Shown: positions 45,807-55,282, counted from the stretch's first letter. The stretch is DNA of 64,000 nucleotides from Paenibacillus farraposensis (GCF_020736845.1 NZ_JAFFQR010000112.1:798911-862910); one strand, 5' to 3'. Notes: generated from the sequence alone by a model not told the origin. A program made the numbers and translations.

Positions 45807-47405
45807 TTAAGGAAGAAACAAAGCGTTACCGGGAACAACCGCTTTCCCTTCATGCTGACTTTCCCACATCAGACGTGCCATCGCATCGCCTTTATCATCA
45901 TAATATTCAACTTTCAGTTCCACCATTTTGCCTGCTTGCAAAGCAATGCTGCCCTTACGTTCTGTCCAGCTTTGTTTGAACCAGCTATCAATAATCAGCT
46001 TGCCGTCTACCCATACGCGAATCCCATCATCGGATATCGTTGTAAATGTATAGGTCTCACTATATTGCGGCTTTATTTTACCGATCCAGCGAACCGAGAA
46101 CTGATCAGCGTTCAGGCTCGAATCAGCTGCGGCAGCACGCCAGTTATAGTCGAGCTTGCTATCCAGACGAATCAAAGCAGCACTACCGCCCAGATTCATA
46201 TTGTTAAAATATTCACCCCGTAGCCCGTTCGCATAAACCGTATCCGGAACGGACGGGGGAGCCGGAGGCGGGATAATCACCACCGGCGGAACAGGAGCAG
46301 GGGCGCTTTGCCCGTTGTCCGGCAAGGGAGGTGAATCTGTCGCAGGCTGTTGTATGGCTGACAGCCCTAGTTTTACATCATCACGCGTCAAGCTCCTTGA
46401 ATCATTCATATATTCCTGAATTTGATCCGTTGTGTTATTCTCGGTCAGCATTTTGCCCCAGGTCATGGAATACACCCAATTGGGCTGAGCCTGCAGCACC
46501 TCGGAGCTTGGCATCTCACCATGTTCTCCAATAGCAATCGGCTTATTCCGTGCCAATTCGAGAAGGTCGTCATAATGACTTTGTTTAAAGTCATTGTTAT
46601 AAATGTCCACAGCCAGGATGTCCACCTTGTCATCCCCCGGATATTTAGGGGTATATGGGAAGGTGTACGAATTAGGCGCATTCGGGCTCCATACCCACAG
46701 CAAATTGTTCAATTGGTGTGTGTTTGCTAAACGATCATACATAATGCTCCACAGCTGATTGAAATTGTCTTTATTCCCCCACCAGAACCAGTCACCATTC
46801 ATTTCGTGATATGGTCTCCATAAAACCGGAACACCCGCATCACGAAGCTGCTTTAACGATTCAGCGACCTTATCCAGATCGGCTACGAGGAGATTATACT
46901 GCGTAGTGCCTGGCGTTACGTATTTATTGAACTCCGTCTGACTTACTTTGGCCTGCACATTGGCCCATGTCAGCGGACTGCCCGGCAGTGCTTCATGAAA
47001 AGTCATTGTCACAATTCCGCCAGCTCTGCTCCAACGGATCGCACTATCGACGACATTTTTTCGTTGTTCCGCTTCCTCAGCAGCGGATTGGCCAGAGATG
47101 GCTCCCATCTCATAGCCGTGTATGCCGACATAGGCCTGGCTGATTTTTTGGACCTTGCTACTTAATTCATCCGGGCTTTCCAAATAATCATGCTGGCCGG
47201 TGACTGTTTTTTTTCCAGAGATGCTGAGCAAATAGTTGTATAGTCCACGGACCTGGGCAGAAGCATCCGAATTAACAGGTTGCAATGAAGCGGCATTCAC
47301 CACAGACAGAGATTCACCAAAACCGACAGGCAACAAAGAAAAAAGCATAACAATCAGGATTACATAGCGCATCAGCCGATACAGAGGAATAAAATTGAAT
47401 CTCAC
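45807..47405 (-). CDS. Secreted GH26 glycoside hydrolase (mannanase-like) with PA14 domain
   Basis: 532 residues. Signal peptide (MRYVILIVMLFSLLPVGFGESLSVVNAAS), a GH26 catalytic domain at about 45-340 with acid/base E201 in RPYHEMNGDWFWWG and nucleophile E294 in AIGEHGEMP, a Pro-rich linker (about 350-390) and a PA14 carbohydrate-binding domain (about 395-530: GLRGEYFNNMNLGG...SDDGIRVWVDGKLI). GH26 acts on beta-mannans and related glycans. GTG start at 47405; the ribosome site AAAGGAAG lies 8 bases upstream, at the edge of a c-di-GMP riboswitch. Acts outside the cell, probably on the EPS or a mannan. Confidence 0.9.
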   Translation of the reverse strand: MRFNFIPLYRLMRYVILIVMLFSLLPVGFGESLSVVNAASLQPVNSDASAQVRGLYNYLLSISGKKTVTGQHDYLESPDELSSKVQKISQAYVGIHGYEMGAISGQSAAEEAEQRKNVVDSAIRWSRAGGIVTMTFHEALPGSPLTWANVQAKVSQTEFNKYVTPGTTQYNLLVADLDKVAESLKQLRDAGVPVLWRPYHEMNGDWFWWGNKDNFNQLWSIMYDRLANTHQLNNLLWVWSPNAPNSYTFPYTPKYPGDDKVDILAVDIYNNDFKQSHYDDLLELARNKPIAIGEHGEMPSSEVLQAQPNWVYSMTWGKMLTENNTTDQIQEYMNDSRSLTRDDVKLGLSAIQQPATDSPPLPDNGQSAPAPVPPVVIIPPPAPPSVPDTVYANGLRGEYFNNMNLGGSAALIRLDSKLDYNWRAAAADSSLNADQFSVRWIGKIKPQYSETYTFTTISDDGIRVWVDGKLIIDSWFKQSWTERKGSIALQAGKMVELKVEYYDDKGDAMARLMWESQHEGKAVVPGNALFLP

Positions 47406-47411
47406 TTTGTG

Positions 47412-47507
47412 CTCTTCCTTTCGGTAGCCAGGCTGCCATCCTTCTGGAAGGCCCTTTAGCTTTGCGTACCTACCTTTCGACAGGGCTGCGTTTGTCGTTG
47501 GAAGGAG
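47412..47507 (-). promoter_or_regulatory. Cyclic di-GMP-I (GEMM-I) riboswitch upstream of the GH26 gene
   Basis: On the minus strand the GEMM-I core is recognisable: GACAAAC, a CGAAAG tetraloop stem, then TACGCAAAGCTAAAGGGCC and, after a short hairpin (TTCC/GGAT region), ATGGCAGCCTGGCTACCGAAA. The closing helix pairs CTTCC (47505-47501) with GGAAG (47418-47414), which is the ribosome site of the GH26 gene. Upstream GAAGGA (47520-47515) can instead pair with TCCTTC (47506-47501) and free the site. Predicted: ligand bound, translation off. Confidence 0.85.
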
Positions 47508-47530
47508 TTTGGATTCCTTCTTACCCCTAA

Positions 47531-47557
47531 GTATCGACTTTTTTTTGCCAAAATTTA
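47531..47557 (-). promoter_or_regulatory. Sigma-D-type promoter of the hydrolase operon
   Basis: On the minus strand TAAA (47557-47554), exactly 15 bases, GTCGATAC (47538-47531). The sigma-D consensus is TAAA-N15-GCCGATAT; six of eight -10 bases match. A start site 7-8 bases downstream puts the 5' end right at the switching hairpin of the riboswitch. Confidence 0.65.
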
Positions 47558-47656
47558 ATAGGTATTGTTCATGAATTTACAGATTTCCGTCTATTTTCGA
47601 CAGTTTCAGTTATAAATTTTCATTATTCTGTCTTTTTTTCATTATCACGAAAAAAA

Positions 47657-49033
47657 TTATGAAATAAATTGATGAAGTGAAATTTCATTCCAATTCATAC
47701 AAAAACGTACAATATCCTCTTCGACCAGCTCAGATCCCGTCTGCACCTCAATCAAGTCCACGTCGGTCACAGCCAAAATGCTGTGCTTCGTCCCTTCAGG
47801 AATGCGCACGACATCACCAGCCTTCACCTTGTGCAGCTTTTCATTCAAAATAATTTCCGCTTCCCCACTAATAATGGTCCAAATTTCACTCCGTTTGAAA
47901 TGAAGCTGGTAACTGATATTTTTACCTTTCCGCACGCGAATTCGTTTGGTCAGCACCTCGTTGCCCTCGTCATATTTTACATAGTCCACAACCCGATACT
48001 GTCCCCAACGACGCTCCTCGTACATCGGACGCTGATCATGAGCTTTGAGCACTTCCTTGATGCGTGGGCTTTCCGCCTTATTGGTCACAAGAATGCCATC
48101 CGGGCTGGCAGCTACAATGAGATCATTGGTCCCGATGATTGCTACAGGAATGTCCAGCTCGTTAATGAGACTTGTATTGACGCAATCCTCTGTTACGACT
48201 CCTCTGCCCACTTGCTGACGGGACATTTCCTCTGTGAGCGTATTCCACGTACCGAGGTCCTTCCAGAATCCATCATACGGAAGAACCACGATGTCCTTCT
48301 CCTTCTCAACTACTTCGTAGTCAAAGCTGATTTTTTCTAAAGATGAGTATTGCTTTTGCATTTCTTCATAGTTCAATGGCAAACCTTTGGCTGTCAAAAT
48401 ATCAAGCAAATAGCTTAATTTGAATGCAAAAACCCCGCAATTCCATAGAGCATTGCGTTCGATCAAGCGCTCCGCATGCTCACGGTCGGGTTTCTCTTGA
48501 AAATGGCTCACTTCGCGGTAGCCTGTGCTGCCTTGGATGACATCGTTTTTCGGAATAATATAACCATATTTCTCAGACGGATAGGAAGGAACAACCCCAA
48601 TTAATGCAAGCTTGCCCTCACTCTCCTGAAGCGTGCGCTCCAACTGGGCGACTGTGGCAAAGAAGGCATCCTCTACATAAGGGTCTACAGGCAAAATAGC
48701 AATAATTTCATCAGGAGAAACACTAGCAATCGAATATAGATAAGTCGCTGTCAGTGCAATGGCGGGAAAAGTATCTCTACGTTCCGGCTCAACGATGATG
48801 CATGTATTCTGTCCGACCTGACTTTGGATCATTTCGACCTGCGCTCTCCCTGTCGCAATGAACGAGGACTCAGACAATTGGTTATCTCCCAATTGCCTCC
48901 ATACCCGCTGCACCATAGATTCCGATGCACCCTCCGGGTTCTCCAGTACCTTTAAAAATTGCTTGGAACGGGAATCATTGGACAAAGGCCATAATCTTTT
49001 ACCTGAACCACCAGACAAAAGTACGAGCTTCAT
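47657..49033 (-). CDS. manC: Mannose-1-phosphate guanylyltransferase / mannose-6-phosphate isomerase
   Basis: Supplies GDP-mannose for mannosylation and for the Gmd-Fcl fucose route. 458 residues: the guanylyltransferase domain begins VLLSGGSGKRLWPLSND (pyrophosphorylase motif) and the C-terminal cupin isomerase domain starts near residue 330 (RRWGQYRVVDY) with the VRKGKNISYQLHFKRSE metal site. GAGAGGAAG precedes the ATG. Its operon is separated from upstream genes by a repeat island. Confidence 0.95.
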   Translation of the reverse strand: MKLVLLSGGSGKRLWPLSNDSRSKQFLKVLENPEGASESMVQRVWRQLGDNQLSESSFIATGRAQVEMIQSQVGQNTCIIVEPERRDTFPAIALTATYLYSIASVSPDEIIAILPVDPYVEDAFFATVAQLERTLQESEGKLALIGVVPSYPSEKYGYIIPKNDVIQGSTGYREVSHFQEKPDREHAERLIERNALWNCGVFAFKLSYLLDILTAKGLPLNYEEMQKQYSSLEKISFDYEVVEKEKDIVVLPYDGFWKDLGTWNTLTEEMSRQQVGRGVVTEDCVNTSLINELDIPVAIIGTNDLIVAASPDGILVTNKAESPRIKEVLKAHDQRPMYEERRWGQYRVVDYVKYDEGNEVLTKRIRVRKGKNISYQLHFKRSEIWTIISGEAEIILNEKLHKVKAGDVVRIPEGTKHSILAVTDVDLIEVQTGSELVEEDIVRFCMNWNEISLHQFIS

Positions 49034-49077
49034 AACTCTTCACTTCCTCTCTATAATGTATGGGTGATCGGATGGGG

Positions 49078-49266
49078 CAAGATTGAGTAGCCCGCTACGG
49101 ACTAGATTTATCTTACGATCGCTGTTGCCGTGATTCTTCGGATTATATAAGACAATTAGTTGTAAGAATCCCACCAAGCTTATGCTTCCGATGCGAGCTT
49201 TCCTTTGGAAAGCTTTCAGGCGACCGTTTCGCTTCTCCAGATTCAAATTCATCCCTGCGCTACTCA
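49078..49266 (-). repeat. Structured repeat element, copy C
   Basis: Minus-strand copy. Outer stem ATTTGAATCT (49248-49239) with AGATAAAT (49113-49106); conserved GGAGAAGCG; small hairpin AGCTTTCC-TTT-GGAAAGCT (49196-49214); inner stem GATTCTT (49170-49164) with AAGAATC (49138-49132) around a 25-nt loop containing CTTATATAATCC; then GGCAACAGCGATCGTAAGAT. With copy D it fills the gene-free stretch 49034-49660. Confidence 0.8.
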
Positions 49267-49482
49267 AAAATGCATCATGCCGATCATACCGTTTATTGCA
49301 AAAGACACAACCGGACATTATTAAGTCCGGTTAGCCTGTAAAGACGCTCGGGAGTGGCGCGGTACAGCCACAAGGCGTTTTGACCGTAAGGAGCGGCTTC
49401 AACTGTGCCGCTCCTTACGATACGCCCTTTCTGTTCCCACCCCATAAGGTGGGAGGTTAAAAATCATGACTTCACGGCGGAA
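49267..49482. other. Hairpin-rich spacer between repeat copies C and D
   Basis: No supported gene. Contains AACCGGAC-ATTATTAA-GTCCGGTT (49309-49332, 8 bp) and CGTAAGGAGCGGC (49385-49397) pairing perfectly with GCCGCTCCTTACG (49407-49419), 13 bp. Neither has a T-run. Confidence 0.6.
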
Positions 49483-49628
49483 AGCAGCGGAGCGGGCAGA
49501 ATTGTTCTGAAGAAGCGTCAGCGTTTGCCTTTATCCCCGGATTTTAACCTTTGCATGTTTTATACAATCAAGAAAATCCGGGGATAACAGCAATCGGAGG
49601 AACAATCTGCACGCGTAGCAGCCTCCAA
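49483..49628 (+). repeat. Structured repeat element, copy D
   Basis: Plus-strand copy. Outer stem GCAGA-A-TTGTTC (49496-49507) with GAACAATCTGC (49600-49610); conserved TGAAGAAGCGTCAGCG and TTTGCC; a perfect 15-bp inner stem, TTATCCCCGGATTTT (49531-49545) with AAAATCCGGGGATAA (49573-49587); 27-nt loop beginning AACCTT with TTTATACAATC; then AACAGCAATCGGAGG. Closest to copy A, with the same loop length but a different, still paired stem. Confidence 0.8.
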
Positions 49629-49660
49629 CACCGCCAAAGTCACTTTTTAATCTCACACGC

Positions 49661-50989
49661 TTATACTTCCACCTTATCCCGATTCCACCCGTTCATCCGC
49701 GGACGGCCGACAGAGTAGTATTCCAGCCCGGAGCGCTGAATTTGCTCCTCTGTAAACACGTTACGACCGTCAATCAGAACAGGATTACGCAAAACGGAAG
49801 ACAGCTGTACAAGGTCGACCTTTTTGAACTCTTCCCAATCCGTCAGCAAGCATACGGCATCGCTGCCTTCGGCGGCTTGCTGCGGGGAGGAGCACCATAC
49901 AATATTCGGGTGGTTCACGTGCTCCATGAATTTATCCATCGCAATCGGGTCATACAGCTTCAAAACTGCGCCTGCCTGGATAAGCGTTTCTACAATTTCA
50001 AGTGCTGGTGCTTCACGAATATCGTCTGTATTCGGTTTGAAGGCCAAGCCCCAAATCCCAATCGGCACACCATGCAGCTGACCCAGCGATTCACGCAGCT
50101 TCGATACGATCATAAAGCGCTGGTCAGTGTTCACCTCGACCACCGATTTTAACAATTTAAACTCATAGTCTACATTGCCCGCAATTTGGATGAGCGCATT
50201 CGTATCTTTCGGGAAGCAGGAGCCTCCGTATCCGATACCTGCTTGCAGGAAAGAGGAGCCAATCCGCTTGTCCATCCCCATCCCCTCAGCTACGCAGGTT
50301 ACGTCCGCGCCAACCTTTTCGCAAATGTTCGCAATTTCATTAATGAATGAAATTTTGGTCGCCAGAAATGCATTGGATGCATATTTGATCATTTCAGCAC
50401 TGCGGATATCCGTGACATAGATTTTATCCGTGAATACCTGATGCAGTGTAACCATCGTTTCACGCAGCCCGGCATTATCCAGCCCAATAATGACGCGATC
50501 CGGATGAAGTGTATCGTTGATGGCGGAGCCTTCTCTCAGAAATTCCGGAGCTGATACAATGTCGAAGGATAAATTCGTATGGGCAGCTACGACGTCTTTG
50601 ATTTTTTGGTTCGTTCCGACAGGTACGGTACTCTTGGTCATAATAATCTTATACCCGTTCATGGCTTTTCCGACATCGGCAGCCGCCTGCTCAATGTAGG
50701 ACAGATTCGCCTCACCGTTAGCCAGAGAAGGCGTACCTACCGCCAAAATCACGATATCCGACCGGCGCACCGCATCGGCCAAATCCGAGGTGAACTCCAA
50801 ACGGCCAGCTTCCATATTTAATGAGATCAATTCCTCAATACCTGGTTCATAAATCGGAGATTCGGCCCGGTTCAGCATGTCGATTTTATACTGCTCCAAA
50901 TCGACACAAATCACCTCATTCCCCTTGTGTGCAAAACATACGCCCGAGACGAGCCCAACATATCCAGTACCGATTACAGCCAGCTTCAT
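49661..50989 (-). CDS. UDP-glucose 6-dehydrogenase (paralogue 2)
   Basis: Same reaction and motifs as the copy at 30020: VIGTGYVGLVSG, GYGGSCFPKDT with the catalytic Cys, GLAFKPNTDDIREAP. 442 residues from the ATG at 50989, nine bases after AAAAGGAGG. The two copies are clearly homologous but diverged at many positions, so the duplication is not recent. Possibly each serves one of two polymers encoded in the locus. Confidence 0.95.
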   Translation of the reverse strand: MKLAVIGTGYVGLVSGVCFAHKGNEVICVDLEQYKIDMLNRAESPIYEPGIEELISLNMEAGRLEFTSDLADAVRRSDIVILAVGTPSLANGEANLSYIEQAAADVGKAMNGYKIIMTKSTVPVGTNQKIKDVVAAHTNLSFDIVSAPEFLREGSAINDTLHPDRVIIGLDNAGLRETMVTLHQVFTDKIYVTDIRSAEMIKYASNAFLATKISFINEIANICEKVGADVTCVAEGMGMDKRIGSSFLQAGIGYGGSCFPKDTNALIQIAGNVDYEFKLLKSVVEVNTDQRFMIVSKLRESLGQLHGVPIGIWGLAFKPNTDDIREAPALEIVETLIQAGAVLKLYDPIAMDKFMEHVNHPNIVWCSSPQQAAEGSDAVCLLTDWEEFKKVDLVQLSSVLRNPVLIDGRNVFTEEQIQRSGLEYYSVGRPRMNGWNRDKVEV

Positions 50990-50994
50990 TACGT

Positions 50995-52095
50995 TCATCC
51001 TCCTTTTAGAAAATTCACATAGGCTTGCTCTACATACTTTTTTAATTGATCTTTGAATGTACTTTCATCAAACTTGTGAGCATGGGCAATGATATCATCC
51101 ACATTCCATGCATGCTGCTCAACCCTGGCGACTGCGTCCAGCACATCATCCACTTGATGCTTGCGGAAAAACACACCGTTTACATCAGGGACAATGGTAT
51201 CCAGCGCTCCGCCGCCCTGAAAAGCGATCACGGGACGGCCGGCTGCATTCGCCTCAAGCGGCGTAATGCCAAAATCCTCTTCCCCCGGAAAAACGAGCGC
51301 CCGGCATTCGGCCATCAGCTTGTTCACTTCTTTATCCTCAAGCCTGCCAAGGAACTCAATGTTCGGGGAAGCCATGGTCTCCAGCCTTTTACGGTCCGGT
51401 CCTTCGCCGACAATTCGCAGCTTGAGACCGTTGCGTTTGAATGCCTCGATCGCCAGATCGATGCGCTTGTAGGACACCAATCGCGATACGATCAGGTAAT
51501 AATCACCGATGTTTGCAGCACGTTCGAAACGGGATGTATTAATAGGAGGGAAAATTACATCCGCCTCCCGTTGGTAATAGTGCTGAATTCTCCGCTTGAC
51601 GACGGAAGAATTGGCGACAAACTGGTCTACGTTGCGAGAAGTTTTGGCATCCCATGTTTTCAACCGATTCATATACAGCTTGAGCATGCTTTTGAGCAGG
51701 TTGGATTTGGACTGCCGGGCCATATATGTATCGTAATCCCAGGCAAATCGCATCGGTGTGTGACAATAACAAATGTGAAACGTGTGTTTAGGTACCTGGA
51801 TGCTTTTCATAAATGCGCTGCTGGAGCTTAACACAACGTCGAAATCCCTAAAATCAAAATCACGGATAGCGATGGGATACAGCGGCAGCACTCCTTTGAA
51901 ATTGGCTTTCACTCCAGGGAGGTTTTGTAGCCAGGTGGATCTAATATCCGCATCCTTCAGGTTGTTCGACAGACGTTCGTCGCTGAACACTGTGGTGAAG
52001 ATCGGAGCCTCCGGATACATATCGTGGAATACCTCTACCACTCTTTCTGCCCCGCCCATTTGGATTAAGTAATCGTGTGCTATCGCTATTTTCAT
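50995..52095 (-). CDS. Glycosyltransferase family 4 (EPS)
   Basis: 366 residues from the ATG at 52095 (MKIAIAHDYLIQMGGAERVVEVF). C-terminal domain: YLIVSRLVSYKRIDLAIEAFKRNG and EDFGITPLEANAAGRPVIAFQGGG, with the E-x7-E catalytic pattern. This subgroup includes mannosyltransferases of the WbaZ type. Runs directly into UgdH (6 bases between stop and start). Confidence 0.92.
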   Translation of the reverse strand: MKIAIAHDYLIQMGGAERVVEVFHDMYPEAPIFTTVFSDERLSNNLKDADIRSTWLQNLPGVKANFKGVLPLYPIAIRDFDFRDFDVVLSSSSAFMKSIQVPKHTFHICYCHTPMRFAWDYDTYMARQSKSNLLKSMLKLYMNRLKTWDAKTSRNVDQFVANSSVVKRRIQHYYQREADVIFPPINTSRFERAANIGDYYLIVSRLVSYKRIDLAIEAFKRNGLKLRIVGEGPDRKRLETMASPNIEFLGRLEDKEVNKLMAECRALVFPGEEDFGITPLEANAAGRPVIAFQGGGALDTIVPDVNGVFFRKHQVDDVLDAVARVEQHAWNVDDIIAHAHKFDESTFKDQLKKYVEQAYVNFLKGG

Positions 52096-52123
52096 CTGAA
52101 TCATCCTTTAATGAGAATGTCGG

Positions 52124-53272
52124 TCAGACTCCTGCCAACAATCCCTTATAGTAATGAACTATATCCTTAACCGTGTTCTCGATGACAAAATGCTTTTTGA
52201 CCCGTTCCATCCCTTTCTCGCCCATTTGCTGACGCTCCTGCGGATGCTCCAGCATCCAGCGTATAGCCGCTTCCAGCTTGGCCGGGTCACCCGGTTCAAT
52301 GAGCAGCCCGGTTTCACCCGGCACTACGGTTTCCCTGGGTCCGCCCTCATTCGAAGCAATCACCGGCAGGCCAGCGGCCATGCCCTCGATAATAACCTGG
52401 CCGAATGGCTCCGGCGTGATAGAAGTATGAATCAACAAATCACAGCGTTGCATCAAGCCTTGAATGTCATCGACGTGTCCCAGCAGATTGACGTTATCCA
52501 ATCCATATTCGCTCATCGTGGATTCCAAACGGCTTTTGTATTCCTCTTCACCGAACAATGCATCTCCGGCCAGCCAGAATTTCACCCGCTTATCCGGCAA
52601 AAAGGAGCGGGCTGCTTCCAGTAAAATATGCTGTCCCTTCCATTCCGCCAGTCTGCCGACCAGTACGACGTTAAAAGAGTCATCATCCCGTGCATTTGCA
52701 GACACATCACGAGCCGTGATCGCTTTTGCAAAGGCGGAGTAGACGACGAGCGTCTTTTTATCCGGGGGCAGCTCCAGCGCACTCAGCGTGGATTTGGAAT
52801 TGGCAATGACCCCATTGGGCAAAAAACGCGACATCAGCCGGATGCCTTTGGCTACAATCGGCTTGAGGTAAGGCGGGCCGATGTGGTCACGGATGTGCCA
52901 AATTAGCGGCAGCTTTGCCGATTTGGCAGCGACTGCCCCATACAGCGCAGACTTGAGCGAGTTGGTGTGAACACACGCGACCTTCTCCTCGCGGAGCAAG
53001 GGCGCCAGTTTTCTGCCATAAGCCAGCAGCTGATAGGCTGCCACAGGCGCCCCCAGATTAACTGCGTTCCGTCCCCGATTGCGAATCGAATCGTCCAGCG
53101 GAACAATACGCACATCGATATTGCGCTGCCTGAGCCGCTCGGCCAGATCGCCTTCCTCCGCCAAAATGACGAGCGGGTCAATATGCTCCCCGATATTCGT
53201 CAAAATGTTATACAAAGCAACCTCGCCGCCGCTCCATCTTGCCGTATGGTCAATATAAGCTATTCTCATCAT
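52124..53272 (-). CDS. Glycosyltransferase family 4 (EPS)
   Basis: 382 residues. N-terminal SGGEVALYNIL, C-terminal VVLVGRLAEWKGQHILLEA and EPFGQVIIEGMAAGLPVIASNEGGP. Overlaps the stop of its upstream neighbour by 4 bases (ATGA). Donor and linkage unknown. Confidence 0.92.
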   Translation of the reverse strand: MMRIAYIDHTARWSGGEVALYNILTNIGEHIDPLVILAEEGDLAERLRQRNIDVRIVPLDDSIRNRGRNAVNLGAPVAAYQLLAYGRKLAPLLREEKVACVHTNSLKSALYGAVAAKSAKLPLIWHIRDHIGPPYLKPIVAKGIRLMSRFLPNGVIANSKSTLSALELPPDKKTLVVYSAFAKAITARDVSANARDDDSFNVVLVGRLAEWKGQHILLEAARSFLPDKRVKFWLAGDALFGEEEYKSRLESTMSEYGLDNVNLLGHVDDIQGLMQRCDLLIHTSITPEPFGQVIIEGMAAGLPVIASNEGGPRETVVPGETGLLIEPGDPAKLEAAIRWMLEHPQERQQMGEKGMERVKKHFVIENTVKDIVHYYKGLLAGV

Positions 53273-54456
53273 TTCGCCGCCGCCTTTCTGTCAAGGACCT
53301 GCCGGAATACATCCTCCACCTGCTCCGCTACATGTCCCCATGTATATTTGCTCAGAACATGGTCCCGGCACTCCTTTGCATTCGGAAGGAGTTCAGGATG
53401 ATCCAGCACTCGCAGCAGCCCCTGAGCTATAGCCTCGCTGTCTGTTCCCTGAAACAATAGCCCCGGTCGGAATCCCCTTAAAATCTCCTTGTTGCCGCCC
53501 ACAGGAGTAGCGAGTACCGGCAGCCCTGATGCCATCGCCTCCACCGTGATCAGGCCAAATCCCTCCAGCGCCTGTGTCGGCACAACGAATACATTTGAAG
53601 CCTGGTGATACAGCGGAAGCTCCTCATCCGATACATAGCCGAGCAGCCTTACATGGTTTTGAAGATTGTATTCCGCCACCTTGAAGGCCAGTTCCTCCAT
53701 CAGGGGGCCCCTTCCCCCAATCAACAGCAAGTGATCGGGATGTCGCTCAGTTACCCGTCGCCATGCCTCGAGCAGTTGCAACAATCCCATTCGGTTAACC
53801 AGACGACGAACGGTCAGCACAATCGTCGCATGCTGCGGCAGATTCAGCCGTTTCCGCACCGCTGCCTGATCCTCTGCCGGATGGAACCTGTCTACATTCG
53901 CCGCACCGGGAATGATATGGATTTTGCTAAGCGGAACCTTATAGTGCTCGTGCAAAATATCCCGAAAGGTTTCACTCAGCACAATAAATTGGTCCGCCAA
54001 ACGATAAGCCTTCATTTCAATGGATTTGGCCATTGTCGTTTTCAGCAGATGCTTGAAGCCTTGCCCTTCAATCTTCATTTCCTCTGTCCACGGGCCGTGA
54101 AAAGTAGTAACTACCGGAATTCCGCGTTTTTTCGCCTCCAGCGCCGGTCCGACACCGTAGGGAGCAAAATGGGAATAAAGTACATCCACCGGTTGCTTGT
54201 CGAACAGCTCTGCTGCATATTTTTGCATGAGCTCTTTGCGCTTCCAAATGGATTGCTGCTTGCTTCCAATCGCATGAATCCGGATGCGGTCCCGTACCTG
54301 CGGCTGCTCGTCACTGCAGATTAATGCATCCAGCGTATTGTGCTCTGTTGCAAGCTGCTCACAGATGGACTTGAAATAAGTATTTAGACCGCCTGCCTGC
54401 AAGGACGGCCAGCTAAGACCCGTTGCCGCAATGCGAAATCCGTTATTGTACGACAT
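53269..54456 (-). CDS. Glycosyltransferase family 4 (EPS)
   Basis: 395 residues from the ATG at 54456 (MSYNNGFRIAATGLSW), after AAAGGAG; the frame extends to 54498. Acceptor domain with SLQAGGLNTYFKSI; donor domain TIVLTVRRLVNRMGLLQLLEAW and EGFGLITVEAMASGLPVLATPVGGNKE. Overlaps the upstream GT2 gene end by 14 bases. Confidence 0.92.
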   Translation of the reverse strand: MSYNNGFRIAATGLSWPSLQAGGLNTYFKSICEQLATEHNTLDALICSDEQPQVRDRIRIHAIGSKQQSIWKRKELMQKYAAELFDKQPVDVLYSHFAPYGVGPALEAKKRGIPVVTTFHGPWTEEMKIEGQGFKHLLKTTMAKSIEMKAYRLADQFIVLSETFRDILHEHYKVPLSKIHIIPGAANVDRFHPAEDQAAVRKRLNLPQHATIVLTVRRLVNRMGLLQLLEAWRRVTERHPDHLLLIGGRGPLMEELAFKVAEYNLQNHVRLLGYVSDEELPLYHQASNVFVVPTQALEGFGLITVEAMASGLPVLATPVGGNKEILRGFRPGLLFQGTDSEAIAQGLLRVLDHPELLPNAKECRDHVLSKYTWGHVAEQVEDVFRQVLDRKAAAK

Positions 54457-55282
54457 AGCTTGTTTCTCCTTTCTGCTCAGTCTGTCCGTTATCCACAATC
54501 TCCAGCTTTTTTCGCCGCTTGGTCAACTCGTAATGCTTGAAGCAGACAAGAAACTCATACATTACCCAGAAGACCGCTACGGCAAACCCTGCCAGCCCCT
54601 TGCGGTATAAGCCCTGAACAAAATATTTCTGTACAAAGCGGGCAGGGGGCCGCAGCAACAACCTCGTGATCCGAAAGGATTTGCCTTTGTTAAATGCCGT
54701 TTCTGCTTCGAGATCCGTATACTTGTTAAAACGGGTCATATGATCACTGATGCTGCGAAAGCCGTAGTGCCATAACACCCCATCCAGATTAACAATCTGG
54801 GAAGGAGCTACATCCGGCATTTCATGAACAAGACTGTTCGTAATGCCATAAATACGCCGGTTGTACAGACGAACGAGGTATTCGCCTTTGTTCATCCATT
54901 TGCCGAGAAAGTCGCCGATCCGGAACACAGCATACGCTTTGGCCGGATCGTGAAGTGTTTCCTTCACCTTCCAGATCTCGCCAAGCAGCTCTGCATCCAC
55001 CACTTCATCCGTGTCGATCAGGAAAATCCAGTCAAATTGTGCCTTATCAACACCGAACATGCGCTGCTTAGCATAGCCAGGCCACGGGTTGGAAAACACC
55101 CGGCAGCCCAATGATTCAGCGACCTGAATCGTGTTGTCCTTGCTCCCTCCGTCAACGACGACAATATCGTCCGCAAAGGGCTTGCAGGATTCAATGGCAG
55201 CCTTGATTCGAATGCCATCATCCTGAGCGATAATAACTACGGATATCCGGTTGTCCGCGGGAACGCTAGACATGTGGTTCAT
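54443..55282 (-). CDS. Glycosyltransferase family 2 (EPS, WaaE-like)
   Basis: 279 residues, GT-A fold. Donor site ISVVIIAQDDGIRIKAAIESC, DDIVVVDGGSKDNT, and the DxD-type IFLIDTDEVVD. The WLMN/ KGEY...IYGI stretch and a C-terminal hydrophobic segment (GLAGFAVAVFWVMYEFLV) match the WaaE/KdtX-like glucosyltransferase group. AGGAGG precedes the ATG. Confidence 0.9.
   Translation of the reverse strand: MNHMSSVPADNRISVVIIAQDDGIRIKAAIESCKPFADDIVVVDGGSKDNTIQVAESLGCRVFSNPWPGYAKQRMFGVDKAQFDWIFLIDTDEVVDAELLGEIWKVKETLHDPAKAYAVFRIGDFLGKWMNKGEYLVRLYNRRIYGITNSLVHEMPDVAPSQIVNLDGVLWHYGFRSISDHMTRFNKYTDLEAETAFNKGKSFRITRLLLRPPARFVQKYFVQGLYRKGLAGFAVAVFWVMYEFLVCFKHYELTKRRKKLEIVDNGQTEQKGETSYVVQ

Noticed and set aside
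49040-49318. 92-residue minus-strand frame upstream of manC
   Set aside because: It lies entirely in repeat copy C; no conserved reading frame in the other copies.
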